DNA of 64,000 nt from a virus, in the IMG/VR virus record IMGVR_UViG_3300022538_000960, positions 1-64,000 of that record; one strand, 5' to 3'. The translations under genes and the position numbers were made by a program. A model generated the notes under the pieces. The model was not told the origin of the DNA and did no database searches. It saw nothing but the letters and a program-made list of their open reading frames with translations. This document shows positions 15,428 to 23,990 of this stretch, one piece after another. Each line of letters begins with the position of its first letter. Positions within the stretch are counted from its first letter, which is position 1.

Positions 15428-16447
15428 ATGAACCCAATAATATCTGTGATATTGGAAACTGCGCGATATGGCGGTCTTGATTGGCAATTAAAACTGCTTG
15501 CAAACCAGTCATTCAAGGATTTTGAATTAATTCTTATTGATGGATGTTATAATGAACGAAAGGAATTTGTTTTAGTTCTTGCGGAAGAATTAAATATAGA
15601 TTTGATATATCTAGAAGAACAATTTCCATTTAAAACTTCGCATGTGCGTCCTTTGAATGTAAATACCTGCATGAAATTCGCAACAGGTAAATATTTTGTT
15701 TTTCTTGATGATTATCATCTTTTTCCAAATAATTTTTTGGAAGAGCATTATAAAATTTGTGAACACGGGTGTGGCGGGATAGTTCAGTGGCTTGGTATTA
15801 AATATGAAGATCAAATAGATTATTCGGAAAAGTCTCCAATAATTATTGATAAGGATCCAAGAATAGATTATTTTTTAGATCACATTAATGATTTTGTAAA
15901 GTTTGACAATTGGTATTTGGGCGTTCCTTGGGATTGGTGGTGGCCAAATTCTGTAAGCATCCCGGCTAAATATATACGAACAGTAAATGGTTTCAATGAG
16001 ATATATTGTGGGGGAAGTGGGGGAGAGGACAATGATGTTGCATATAGGATGTTTTCTACCGGGGCGAAATTTGCTTTCAATCCAATTTTAATTGCTTATC
16101 ATGTACAACATAGGAAGGATGATATTCCCATGCGAGAACCCCCTCATAGAATTGGATTAAATTCTGTACCAGATTGTAGTTTTGCTCATGATCGACGGCC
16201 ATTTACAAAGAATGAATATTGGCCGCATGGTGACCCTAATTTAATAGAAAATGATCAATTGTTTACATGGTTTGAATCCGGGTACAAACTTTTTCAATGC
16301 AAACATTGCGGCGAATTTGGATGTGTGGATGGGCACCAAATGTTGCAAAATACTAAAATTCGATATGCTCAAAACAATCAGATGCCACCAGATGAAATTC
16401 ATTTTTCTGACGGAACAACCCATAAATGTATAAACATAAGGAAATAA
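15428..16447 (+). CDS. GT2 glycosyltransferase with C-terminal Cys/His motif (paralogue B1)
   Basis: Protein of 339 residues. The GT2 core shows ELILIDGCYNE, VFLDDYHLFP and NGFNEIYCGGSGGEDNDVAYRM. Past the catalytic domain, around residue 285, is FQCKHCGEFGCVDGH, a CxxC plus later Cys/His arrangement that may bind zinc. The paralogue at 17958-19001 has the equivalent CKCKVCGWMG. The added finger could bind the acceptor or partner proteins. Confidence 0.75.
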   Translation: MNPIISVILETARYGGLDWQLKLLANQSFKDFELILIDGCYNERKEFVLVLAEELNIDLIYLEEQFPFKTSHVRPLNVNTCMKFATGKYFVFLDDYHLFPNNFLEEHYKICEHGCGGIVQWLGIKYEDQIDYSEKSPIIIDKDPRIDYFLDHINDFVKFDNWYLGVPWDWWWPNSVSIPAKYIRTVNGFNEIYCGGSGGEDNDVAYRMFSTGAKFAFNPILIAYHVQHRKDDIPMREPPHRIGLNSVPDCSFAHDRRPFTKNEYWPHGDPNLIENDQLFTWFESGYKLFQCKHCGEFGCVDGHQMLQNTKIRYAQNNQMPPDEIHFSDGTTHKCINIRK

Positions 16448-16448
16448 A

Positions 16449-17015
16449 ATGAAGTATGAAATAATGAAAGAGCTATGGATTAAGCATCACCCTGATTGGC
16501 TTGGCGATATTCCGCAAGTAGAGTTTTTATATAATGCTGCGATGGATGCGCCCACAGATTCCAAATTTTTCGTAGAGATTGGAACCCAATATGGAGAATC
16601 GGCACTGATGTTAACTGCCGCCGCCGAAGATAAAGGACAAATTTTATATTGCATTGATCCATTTGATCTTCATTCTCAAGGCCAATCTCAGACTGAATTA
16701 ACGTTCCGTAAAAACATGGAAACAGTTGGTCTTACTAATTGGATTCTTATCAGAAAACTTGCGGAAGACGCTGCACCCACCTTTGAATTTTCAATTGCTT
16801 TGTTATATATAGATGGAAATCATAACTACGAGTACGTACTAAAAGATTGGGAATTATGGGCGCCGAAATTAATTCCTGGAGGTGTATTGATCTTTCATGA
16901 TCGTGATTGCGACGGCGTATCTAAAGTATTGAATCTAGTTAGACAAGATCAATTATTTTGTAATGAGAAAATTGGGCCCGATCCTTTGATTTCATTTGAA
17001 AGGAAAAAGAATTGA
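16449..17015 (+). CDS. SAM-dependent methyltransferase (Methyltransf_24 type)
   Basis: Protein of 188 residues with motif I KFFVEIGTQYGESALML, ILYCIDPFDL, and the hallmark LLYIDGNHNYEYVLKDWELW ... GGVLIFHDRDCDGVSKVL. It is paralogous to 14064-14645 and lies in an equivalent position next to a pair of GT2 genes, suggesting the cluster grew by duplicating modules. Confidence 0.8.
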   Translation: MKYEIMKELWIKHHPDWLGDIPQVEFLYNAAMDAPTDSKFFVEIGTQYGESALMLTAAAEDKGQILYCIDPFDLHSQGQSQTELTFRKNMETVGLTNWILIRKLAEDAAPTFEFSIALLYIDGNHNYEYVLKDWELWAPKLIPGGVLIFHDRDCDGVSKVLNLVRQDQLFCNEKIGPDPLISFERKKN

Positions 17016-17016
17016 A

Positions 17017-17916
17017 ATGAAGATTTCAGTGATTACGGTAGTTGCTAATAGGTTGGCATACCTAAAGATGCTAATGTGGAATTTATTTAATTATCAAGAT
17101 TTAGCTCATTTGGAATTCGAACATGTTATCATTGACGATGGTAGCATAGAGGATATTTTATCTTATTTGAAAACTAATTATTCCGGAAAAAATGTTCAGT
17201 ATGTTCGGACTAATAGAAAAGAACGTCGTGGTATGCCAAATGTCCCCGCCGGCCGCTCGATTCCTACCAATTTGGGTGTCAAATTTGCCCGTGGTGACAT
17301 TATATTAATTTGTGATGCGGAAGACTGCATGCTTGAACCTAGTCATTTATCCGAATTTTGTAAAAGAATTGGGCCAAATCAAATAATGGCAGCGATACCA
17401 ATTGAAACACAAAACGAAAATGACTTAATGTATTATGAAAAAAATTATAATGATCCATTGGGGTTTAAAAAATATTTGGAAGGATGCTATCCGGATTCAA
17501 TGCACCCGTCAAACATACCTCCGCATGATCGATTATATTCTATGATCGATGGAAATCTTCATTATTTGTACAGATGTTCAGGATATTGGGCGCAACGCAA
17601 GGAGGATTATATTTCTATTGGAGGATTTGATGAAGAAGCCTGGGGGATGGCCGGAGACGACTATGAATTATCTTATCGTCTGGACAAAGCAGGTTTTACA
17701 TATATTGCATCTCCATTGTACATAATACATATCTTTCATGGTCGAGGGATGGAAAGACATTCTTGCTCTGAAATCAACGAGGAATTGATCAAAGAGAGTA
17801 TGAAAATTCGCGATGGATTTTTTGAAAGAATGGAGAATAAAACGCTACCGATATCTATAAAATTTGATCCAAAGTTCCATTATGATGACGTTTACGTTGA
17901 TATATCGAAAGTGTAA
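17017..17916 (+). CDS. GT2 glycosyltransferase (paralogue A2)
   Basis: Protein of 299 residues, paralogue of 12155-13075. The core is MKISVITVVANRLAYLKML, HVIIDDGSIED, ICDAEDCMLEP and GGFDEEAWGMAGDDYELSYRL. It has an insert before the C-terminal third (about residues 145-180) that the A1 copy lacks. Start is the ATG after AAAGGAAAAAG, one base after the previous stop. Confidence 0.85.
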   Translation: MKISVITVVANRLAYLKMLMWNLFNYQDLAHLEFEHVIIDDGSIEDILSYLKTNYSGKNVQYVRTNRKERRGMPNVPAGRSIPTNLGVKFARGDIILICDAEDCMLEPSHLSEFCKRIGPNQIMAAIPIETQNENDLMYYEKNYNDPLGFKKYLEGCYPDSMHPSNIPPHDRLYSMIDGNLHYLYRCSGYWAQRKEDYISIGGFDEEAWGMAGDDYELSYRLDKAGFTYIASPLYIIHIFHGRGMERHSCSEINEELIKESMKIRDGFFERMENKTLPISIKFDPKFHYDDVYVDISKV

Positions 17917-17957
17917 ATTTGATACAGTGAAAGAAGTAAAACTATAAGGAGCTTAGT

Positions 17958-19001
17958 ATGAAAATATCTGTTTGTCTTTCGACACGAAGATATGGTGGGT
18001 TGCTTCAGCAATTAGAATTTTTTAGATATCAAACATTTCCGAAACAAGATTTTGAAATTGTTATTATTGATGGTCTCTATTGGCAACGAACGCAAAGTGT
18101 TATAGAAAAAGCAAAAGAATGGGGCCTAAACATAGTTTATGATGCGCCAAGAAAATTGAATTGGAAAGTTTCTATTGATCATTCGTCTACAAGAAATGAT
18201 GCGTTGGCATTGGCAAATGGGGAACTCATTGTGTTTTTTGATGATTATCAAATTCCTGTTGAACACTTGCTGGAGGAACATTGGAAGATATATCAACAAG
18301 GATATTGTTGCCAAGGTCGCCAGCATTATTTCGAGGCAACCGATTTCGATAATGTGAAAGATATTAAATTAAAAAAATCCGGGAATCCTGATTTGGGAAG
18401 TGTTGAAAGAGAGATGCCCCCAACAACTTTTTATACTCACAATTGTTCAGCCCCGCTGGCCGAATTAATAAAAGTTAATGGCTTTGATGAACGATTTAAT
18501 AGCGCAAACGGCGGGGAAGACTATGAATGTGGTTCTCGTTTGAGCCGGATAGGAAATAAAATGAAGTATAATCCAAAGGCATTATGTTATCATATGAGCC
18601 ATGAAGCTATTAGGATTTATCCTGCAGATCCGACAATTTGTTCTTTTATATATGATGCAAAGACAAAAGAAACTTTCCTCGAATTATATCCTACAATCAG
18701 TGAGAATGAAATTGAATGGATAGATTGGGTCAATATTGAAAAATATAATGGGAAAAATCATGATAGAAGCCCCATTTATTGCCATCCAAATTTTACCGGC
18801 ACATTCAAGACTGAAACGCTCGAAACTTGGGACGAAAATGGATTAATTTTTTGCAAATGTAAGGTTTGTGGATGGATGGGCGTAATTGATAGTATACCCT
18901 TGTTTCATTGGAATACCCAACATAATATTGTTGAGGCGCCAAAGAAATATTTTGATTTAATAAAAGCAAGGGAAAATATTCACGTGTCGCCGGAGATATA
19001 A
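17958..19001 (+). CDS. GT2 glycosyltransferase with C-terminal Cys/His motif (paralogue B2)
   Basis: Protein of 347 residues, paralogue of 15428-16447. GT2 core: EIVIIDGLYWQ, VFFDDYQIP and NGFDERFNSANGGEDYECGSRL. The C-terminal extension has CKCKVCGWMG followed by FHWNTQH, giving a likely C2H2 zinc site. ATAAGGAGC precedes the ATG. Confidence 0.8.
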   Translation: MKISVCLSTRRYGGLLQQLEFFRYQTFPKQDFEIVIIDGLYWQRTQSVIEKAKEWGLNIVYDAPRKLNWKVSIDHSSTRNDALALANGELIVFFDDYQIPVEHLLEEHWKIYQQGYCCQGRQHYFEATDFDNVKDIKLKKSGNPDLGSVEREMPPTTFYTHNCSAPLAELIKVNGFDERFNSANGGEDYECGSRLSRIGNKMKYNPKALCYHMSHEAIRIYPADPTICSFIYDAKTKETFLELYPTISENEIEWIDWVNIEKYNGKNHDRSPIYCHPNFTGTFKTETLETWDENGLIFCKCKVCGWMGVIDSIPLFHWNTQHNIVEAPKKYFDLIKARENIHVSPEI

Positions 19002-19034
19002 TTTTTCCAATGAAACTATAAATTTCAAAGATAT

Positions 19035-19574
19035 ATGCCTTCGAGTTATTTTACATTTGAAGTTATATCCCTTACAGAACAGTTATCTCATAAATCAATC
19101 CTAGATGTTGGTCCAGGATTCGGAAAATATGGGATGTTACTGAGGGAATACTTGGATATTTGGTTTGGTAGATATCACAAAAAAAGTTGGGAGTGCCGTA
19201 TTGATTGCATTGAAGCGTTTAAAGATTACATCACCCCGGTCCATGAATACATCTATAATCAAATTTATATTGGTAAGGCCGAAGAAATGATAAATCAATT
19301 GCCTTCATATGATTTAATATTAATTTTAGATGTCATTGAACATTTGGAAAAAGATATAGGAATTAATTTTATAATAGATTGCAAGAAGAAATCATCTGCC
19401 ATTATAATTATGACACCAAAAGGATTTACAGAACAAGCGCCATATATGAGTAATCAATTTGAAATTCATAGATCAGGTTGGATAGAAAAAGATTTCGAAA
19501 CACTAGGGTTTAATTATAAAATTATCAAACCATGTCATGATAAAATTTTAGCACATTGGATTAAGAAAGATTAA
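19035..19574 (+). CDS. Class I SAM-dependent methyltransferase
   Basis: Protein of 179 residues with motif I SILDVGPGFGKYGMLL and motif IV-like YDLILILDVIEHL, typical of small-molecule class I methyltransferases. It differs from the two Methyltransf_24 genes in the cluster. No strong ribosome binding site is visible. The substrate is probably a sugar or glycan end. Confidence 0.75.
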   Translation: MPSSYFTFEVISLTEQLSHKSILDVGPGFGKYGMLLREYLDIWFGRYHKKSWECRIDCIEAFKDYITPVHEYIYNQIYIGKAEEMINQLPSYDLILILDVIEHLEKDIGINFIIDCKKKSSAIIIMTPKGFTEQAPYMSNQFEIHRSGWIEKDFETLGFNYKIIKPCHDKILAHWIKKD

Positions 19575-19581
19575 ATTAGAA

Positions 19582-20424
19582 TTGGATAATTTAAGTATAA
19601 CATATATAATAAATACATGTAATCGGGGATATTTTTTAAAACAGAATATACAAGATCAAATTCTTTCGAAACATTTTGATATAGCCGGAATCAATTTTGA
19701 TATAATTATCGTTGACGATGGAAGTATTGACGGCACGTTTGGTAAAATTAAACCGTTGTGTGTTGGAAAATTGGGAATCCCAATCAAATATATATATCTA
19801 AAAAGACGAATACGCAATTGTTATTATTCTGATTCAGTGCCCAAAAATACTGCTGTATCATATAGTAATTCAAAATTTATTTACGTGGCAGATTCCGATT
19901 GTTATATATGCAATTCTGATATTTTTCATCATTTATTTGAACTTCATGAAAATGAGTATCTGTGTCCAAATATGTTTCGAATTAATTATAAAAAAGAATT
20001 CTATGATTTTTGTTCGAAAAATTGGATGCACCCATTAAAATGCCTTGAACATTTTAAGAAATTCGGGCACATATCTACGGAGTGCTATTATCCTACGATA
20101 TACGATGAAAAAGCGACCCAAGTTATTCCATTTAAATCTGGGCTCTTTGGGATGCATCGAGAAACATTTCATAATATTGGTGGGATTCCGCCGATTCGAA
20201 CACCCTTTGGAACAGATGAAGTGATGCAGGGATTAATTAAAGAACATAATATAATATTAAATGAAGACGCAAATTCAAAATTATTCGTCGTCCATTTTCC
20301 GATCAAATATGCCAAAGATTTTTTCTCGATATGTTCTCCTTATATAGACGAACATTATGAACAAATAAATGGAATTACTATTCTCAAAAAGGAATTTTTG
20401 GATGTATATGAATTAACGTTATAA
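19582..20424 (+). CDS. GT2 glycosyltransferase, last in cluster
   Basis: Protein of 280 residues, GT2: SITYIINTCNRGYFLKQNI, DIIIVDDGSIDGTF, YVADSDCYIC at the metal site, and a C-terminal GMHRETFHNIGGIPP segment. The start is TTG and weakly supported. It ends the glycan cluster; the next gene is a nuclease. Confidence 0.8.
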   Translation: MDNLSITYIINTCNRGYFLKQNIQDQILSKHFDIAGINFDIIIVDDGSIDGTFGKIKPLCVGKLGIPIKYIYLKRRIRNCYYSDSVPKNTAVSYSNSKFIYVADSDCYICNSDIFHHLFELHENEYLCPNMFRINYKKEFYDFCSKNWMHPLKCLEHFKKFGHISTECYYPTIYDEKATQVIPFKSGLFGMHRETFHNIGGIPPIRTPFGTDEVMQGLIKEHNIILNEDANSKLFVVHFPIKYAKDFFSICSPYIDEHYEQINGITILKKEFLDVYELTL

Positions 20425-20437
20425 AAAGGAATATTAT

Positions 20438-20908
20438 ATGAAAGAAAGCGTTTTTGCTGGCGAGATGAAACAGAGTTTGTTGCATTATTATCCAGATGCG
20501 ATGTATATCAAGATCCCCGACAGTTTTGGTCAACGGTTCGGAACTGAAAAATTTTTTGATGCATTTTTCTACATCGATGGGCGATTCTTTGCCTTTGAGT
20601 ACAAGCAGCACAAATCGCATAGGGCATTTCCCTTGTCGAAGATAAGACCCATACAAGAAGAATATCTACAGAAAGCAAAGAATAATCGCGGGGTTGCATA
20701 TTTTGTTTTTAATATTAGGTATAAGGAATCAAAGCGGGTTGACGTAGCGATTTTTATAGATATAGACACTTGGAGTATATTGAAACAGGAATTGGGTTCT
20801 AGGAAGTCAATTCCCTTGGATGTCTTAATGGATAATGGCATCACGATCTCATATGAGCGAATTGAGGGGAGAAAAATATGGCAAGTGGACGGGATTATAC
20901 AAGCATAA
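20438..20908 (+). CDS. RecU-like Holliday-junction resolvase
   Basis: Protein of 156 residues with a PD-(D/E)XK nuclease core arranged as in RecU: Asp41 in KFFDAFFY, Glu54 and Lys56 in FAFEYKQHKSHRAFPL, then IRPIQEEYL (where RecU has HQ...L) and RGVAYFVFNI. RecU cuts four-way DNA junctions; phages use such enzymes to clear branched DNA before packaging. AAAAGGAATATT precedes the ATG. Confidence 0.7.
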   Translation: MKESVFAGEMKQSLLHYYPDAMYIKIPDSFGQRFGTEKFFDAFFYIDGRFFAFEYKQHKSHRAFPLSKIRPIQEEYLQKAKNNRGVAYFVFNIRYKESKRVDVAIFIDIDTWSILKQELGSRKSIPLDVLMDNGITISYERIEGRKIWQVDGIIQA

Positions 20909-20964
20909 ATTCTGGAACGGCATATGAGAAAACAAGTTGCGAAAGAAGGTATGATGAGCTATAA
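20878..20964 (+). CDS. Putative micro-gene, 28 aa
   Basis: A 28-codon frame beginning inside the end of the resolvase gene, with GAGGGGAGAAAAAT before its ATG. The product is polar with no motif. It may be an overlapping micro-gene or chance. Confidence 0.2.
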   Translation: MASGRDYTSINSGTAYEKTSCERRYDEL

Positions 20965-20965
20965 C
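20953..20965 (+). promoter_or_regulatory. Weak copy of the promoter-like motif
   Basis: GATGAGCTATAAC matches the core GARCTATAAC of the motif at 4067, 32130 and 47255 but lacks the leading TTT. It precedes the VSR-like nuclease gene by 11 bases. Confidence 0.25.
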
Positions 20966-20975
20966 AACCCTGAAA

Positions 20976-21467
20976 ATGAATGCGCATGTTTGTCCATTAT
21001 GCCTGTCAGACGCGACCGATACTCTGTGTAAGCTATGTAGAACCAAATATTTATTGGATAAAAAATATAAAATATTTAGGAAAAAACTAAATACTACTAG
21101 GACGAAATATAAGACTCAACATTTGCTCTACGAGATTTGTAAATTATTATATGGCACGGCATTCGAAGAAGTTGCATTTCCAAAATGCTACAGTGAGAAG
21201 GGGGCGCTTCTTCGTTTTGATATCTATATTCCAAGTAAAAAACTTCTTATAGAATATCAAGGACAGGCACACTTTGAATACAATAAATTTTTTCATAAAA
21301 CTAAGAAAGAGTTTAGGAAAGCCCAATTACGGGATCTTAGAAAGAAAGTGTTTTGTTCAAAATATGATTATGCATTTTTGGAATTTTTTCCTACTGATAA
21401 AATTTTTGCTCATGAAGTAAAACAAAAAATTGAAGCTATAATAAAAAATGAAAAAAAAGTGGTCTGA
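20976..21467 (+). CDS. VSR-like (EDxHD-type) homing endonuclease
   Basis: Protein of 163 residues. An N-terminal zinc finger (CPLC ... CKLC) is followed by LRFDIYIPSKKLLIEYQGQAHFEYNKFF, the Asp ... Glu-x-x-G-x-x-His arrangement of VSR-like and EDxHD homing nucleases. The C-terminal helix is followed by FLEFF. It is next to an HNH gene, so this is a mobile-nuclease hot spot. Start is ATG with little ribosome binding site. Confidence 0.65.
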   Translation: MNAHVCPLCLSDATDTLCKLCRTKYLLDKKYKIFRKKLNTTRTKYKTQHLLYEICKLLYGTAFEEVAFPKCYSEKGALLRFDIYIPSKKLLIEYQGQAHFEYNKFFHKTKKEFRKAQLRDLRKKVFCSKYDYAFLEFFPTDKIFAHEVKQKIEAIIKNEKKVV

Positions 21468-22023
21468 AAAACACAATCTTGATTCATGCAAAAATTGTGG
21501 AACTAAAGATCAATCGCATCACGCGAAAGGATTATGCAGAAAATGCTATATGCAACAAGATAATATTAAAAAATATTATCGATCATATATGTATGAATAT
21601 AATCGCTCATCTGAAAAAAGTAGAAAATATCAGCGGGAATATAAAAAATTACGCCGGTCTGAAAAATATAAAAGAAACCAAGAACAATATCAAAAAGATT
21701 GGGCAAAATCTCCAATTGGTCGAAGCATCCATCGATTTCATGATCGGAAAAGAAGAGCGAATAAAAAATTAGTAGATTTTTGGACAAGATCAATGGAAGA
21801 TTGTTGGGGATGGATGCTAGATGCAACCGAGGGATATTGCATAAAATGTGGCGATTATTATGGAATAGATAATCTTACTATGGACCACATAGTTCCATTG
21901 ATTCTCGTAGATAAGTTGGGCACCCAAAAAGCAATTGAAATTGGTGCAATTCATCATATTGATAATGTTCAAGTATTATGCAAAAGTTGCAATAGTAAAA
22001 AACATGATGCAAATAATATTTAA
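21448..22023 (+). CDS. HNH homing endonuclease, family B
   Basis: Protein of 191 residues. An N-terminal Cys finger (CKNCGT ... CRKCYM) leads through a long, very basic linker to the HNH core: GYCIKCGDYYG, LTMDHIVPL and GAIHHIDNVQVLCKSCNSKK. A close relative lies at 39795-40430. It overlaps the end of the VSR-like gene and the start of the endolysin gene. Confidence 0.85.
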   Translation: MKKKWSEKHNLDSCKNCGTKDQSHHAKGLCRKCYMQQDNIKKYYRSYMYEYNRSSEKSRKYQREYKKLRRSEKYKRNQEQYQKDWAKSPIGRSIHRFHDRKRRANKKLVDFWTRSMEDCWGWMLDATEGYCIKCGDYYGIDNLTMDHIVPLILVDKLGTQKAIEIGAIHHIDNVQVLCKSCNSKKHDANNI

Positions 22024-22798
22024 CTTTTTAAATAAATTATTAGCACGTTCATCAATAATTGACAGCGAATCGAAGAATCCATCAAGAAACATCGTAAGGC
22101 TCATTAGTGTCGTTATTCCAAGTATCTATATGGTTCGAGGCAAACGAATCGACTTACCGCCACCCCTTAACAAATTGGTCGTGGGCGCAGCAGAGACTCT
22201 TAATTTGATGGAACAGGATGTCTTGGCTGCTGGGGGCAATTTGTATCTTTCCGATGCATTCAGGACACATGATATGCAACTTCAGGCTCATCTGGATTAC
22301 GTGAATAAAAAGAAGAAGTCATATTCACCCCTACCAGGCAGTTCATTCCATGAAGCAGGAAGAGCCATCGACATAGACGTTGGAAATCTCGGAATCAGTC
22401 TTGCTGAATTCTGGGAAATTGCAGGTAGATATGGATGGAGTCCAATTATTGAAGGACCCAATCCCAGAGCGAGTGAATGTTGGCATTTTGATTACAGAGA
22501 ATTTTGGGATATAATTGTCAAGTATGCTGGCTACAAGATTGCCGCAAAATTAGCGATTATGGATATTGACATAGATTGTGATCCTATATGGATCATTCAG
22601 GGGCATTTAGCCATCCAGAAAATATACGAGGGGAAGATTGATGGCCTTTATGGTCCATTGACGGAAAAGGCAATTTTATCCTTTAAACACAATAATGGAC
22701 TGACAATAGATACCTCATATGATCCAAAATTTATTGAGCAGTTGAAACTTAAGACATATGATTTCTGGGAAAAAGGAGTCAATAATGAAGAAGGATGA
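22004..22798 (+). CDS. Endolysin: M15 peptidase plus peptidoglycan-binding domain
   Basis: Protein of 264 residues. The peptidase M15/VanY domain has the zinc ligands His116 and Asp123 in SSFHEAGRAIDIDV and His161 in ECWHFDY, with the usual SDAFRTHDMQLQAH loop upstream. The C-terminal part (about 195-250) matches a peptidoglycan-binding repeat: IQGHLAIQKIYEGKIDGLYG followed by AILSFKHNNGL. It cuts peptide bonds in peptidoglycan, for lysis or perhaps entry. There is no signal peptide, so a holin or pinholin would release it. The start is uncertain between two adjacent ATG codons. Confidence 0.8.
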   Translation: MMQIIFNFLNKLLARSSIIDSESKNPSRNIVRLISVVIPSIYMVRGKRIDLPPPLNKLVVGAAETLNLMEQDVLAAGGNLYLSDAFRTHDMQLQAHLDYVNKKKKSYSPLPGSSFHEAGRAIDIDVGNLGISLAEFWEIAGRYGWSPIIEGPNPRASECWHFDYREFWDIIVKYAGYKIAAKLAIMDIDIDCDPIWIIQGHLAIQKIYEGKIDGLYGPLTEKAILSFKHNNGLTIDTSYDPKFIEQLKLKTYDFWEKGVNNEEG

Positions 22799-23990
22799 AT
22801 CCAAGCGATTATATAAAGACACAATTGCTGACAAATCTATCGAACCATTCAATAAGCATTTAGAAGTCCCAATTGACAACCAAATCGATATCGAACTGGG
22901 ATTTAGTGGATTAAGAAGCGTGATGGCGGCATTGGCTATGGAAAAATTAATTCCATATGCATCGAAAATTATAAGGTATGGGGATAAAGGAGAAGAACTG
23001 AGACCAATATATAAGTCCTTCACCGTTGATTATAAAAAAGAAAAAACGCTGCCATGGATGCTGAGTCTGCATGGAAAATTTGGAGACACTCCATATGTGG
23101 CATCTATATCTCCTGGATGGAATGGATGTTCCATAATTTTTACATTTAATAAGGATTCGAATTATCAGCCGTTCGTTGAAAAATTCCGAGCGTCTGTCCG
23201 AGCAAATAATATCTATAAGGGAAAGGTATTTTCTTCCAGTGGAAGATTCATTCCCAGAAAAGATCTTATCCTTGATAACATTTATTTGCCTTCGGAAACG
23301 AAAACATTGATTAAAAATAATGTTTTGAATTTTTTCGATAAAAAGGAAATATTTGAAGCTAATGATATACCATTTAGGCGCGGGATTCTTTTAATAGGTG
23401 CGCCTGGAACGGGAAAAACATATTTGGGCGGAATATTGTCTTCTATTATGAAAGACATTAGTTTTGTTTGGACAAAGGCTGCAGATCTTGATTATCGACA
23501 AAGTTTTCAAATGATTGCGGAATTTGCATCTACCGTAGGTCCAAGTGTTTTATTTTTTGAAGATATAGATTATATAGAAACTCAAAATCGTATTGTCATG
23601 AGTGAATTTCTAAATGTATTGGATGGACAGCCAGCATTGGAAAACGTTTTGTTCATAGCGACGTGCAATTCTGATAAATTGCCTCCCAATTTGGGTGATC
23701 GTCCCGGAAGAATCGATTGCAAAATTAAATTTCCTCTCCCGGATGAAAGCCTGAGATTAATATATCTACAGGATTTTGCAAAAGCTAAAAATTTAATTTT
23801 TGATGATTCCGAACTGCAGGAATTGGCAAAAAAGACTGAGGGATTTAGCCCCGCCCATCTGAAAAATTTTATAGAATTTTCAATTCTGTTGGCAATCAAT
23901 GAAGATTCTCTCCATGAAGATAAAACTGTAAAGATGAGTATTGGCTTGGCGAACAGAGCTCTCGAAATAATAAAAGATGGCCGACCATGA
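22785..23990 (+). CDS. AAA+ ATPase
   Basis: Protein of 401 residues. A beta-rich N-terminal half (1-190) without a recognised domain is followed by a classical AAA+ module: Walker A GAPGTGKT (205-212), Walker B VLFFED (255-260), sensor 1 at Asn295 and Arg finger region DRPGRID. The style resembles Bcs1/FtsH-type ATPases. AAAGGAGTCAAT precedes ATG 22785. Its last bases overlap the next gene (ATGA). Next to packaging and virion genes it may act as a remodelling factor or assembly chaperone; the function is inference. Confidence 0.8.
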   Translation: MKKDESKRLYKDTIADKSIEPFNKHLEVPIDNQIDIELGFSGLRSVMAALAMEKLIPYASKIIRYGDKGEELRPIYKSFTVDYKKEKTLPWMLSLHGKFGDTPYVASISPGWNGCSIIFTFNKDSNYQPFVEKFRASVRANNIYKGKVFSSSGRFIPRKDLILDNIYLPSETKTLIKNNVLNFFDKKEIFEANDIPFRRGILLIGAPGTGKTYLGGILSSIMKDISFVWTKAADLDYRQSFQMIAEFASTVGPSVLFFEDIDYIETQNRIVMSEFLNVLDGQPALENVLFIATCNSDKLPPNLGDRPGRIDCKIKFPLPDESLRLIYLQDFAKAKNLIFDDSELQELAKKTEGFSPAHLKNFIEFSILLAINEDSLHEDKTVKMSIGLANRALEIIKDGRP

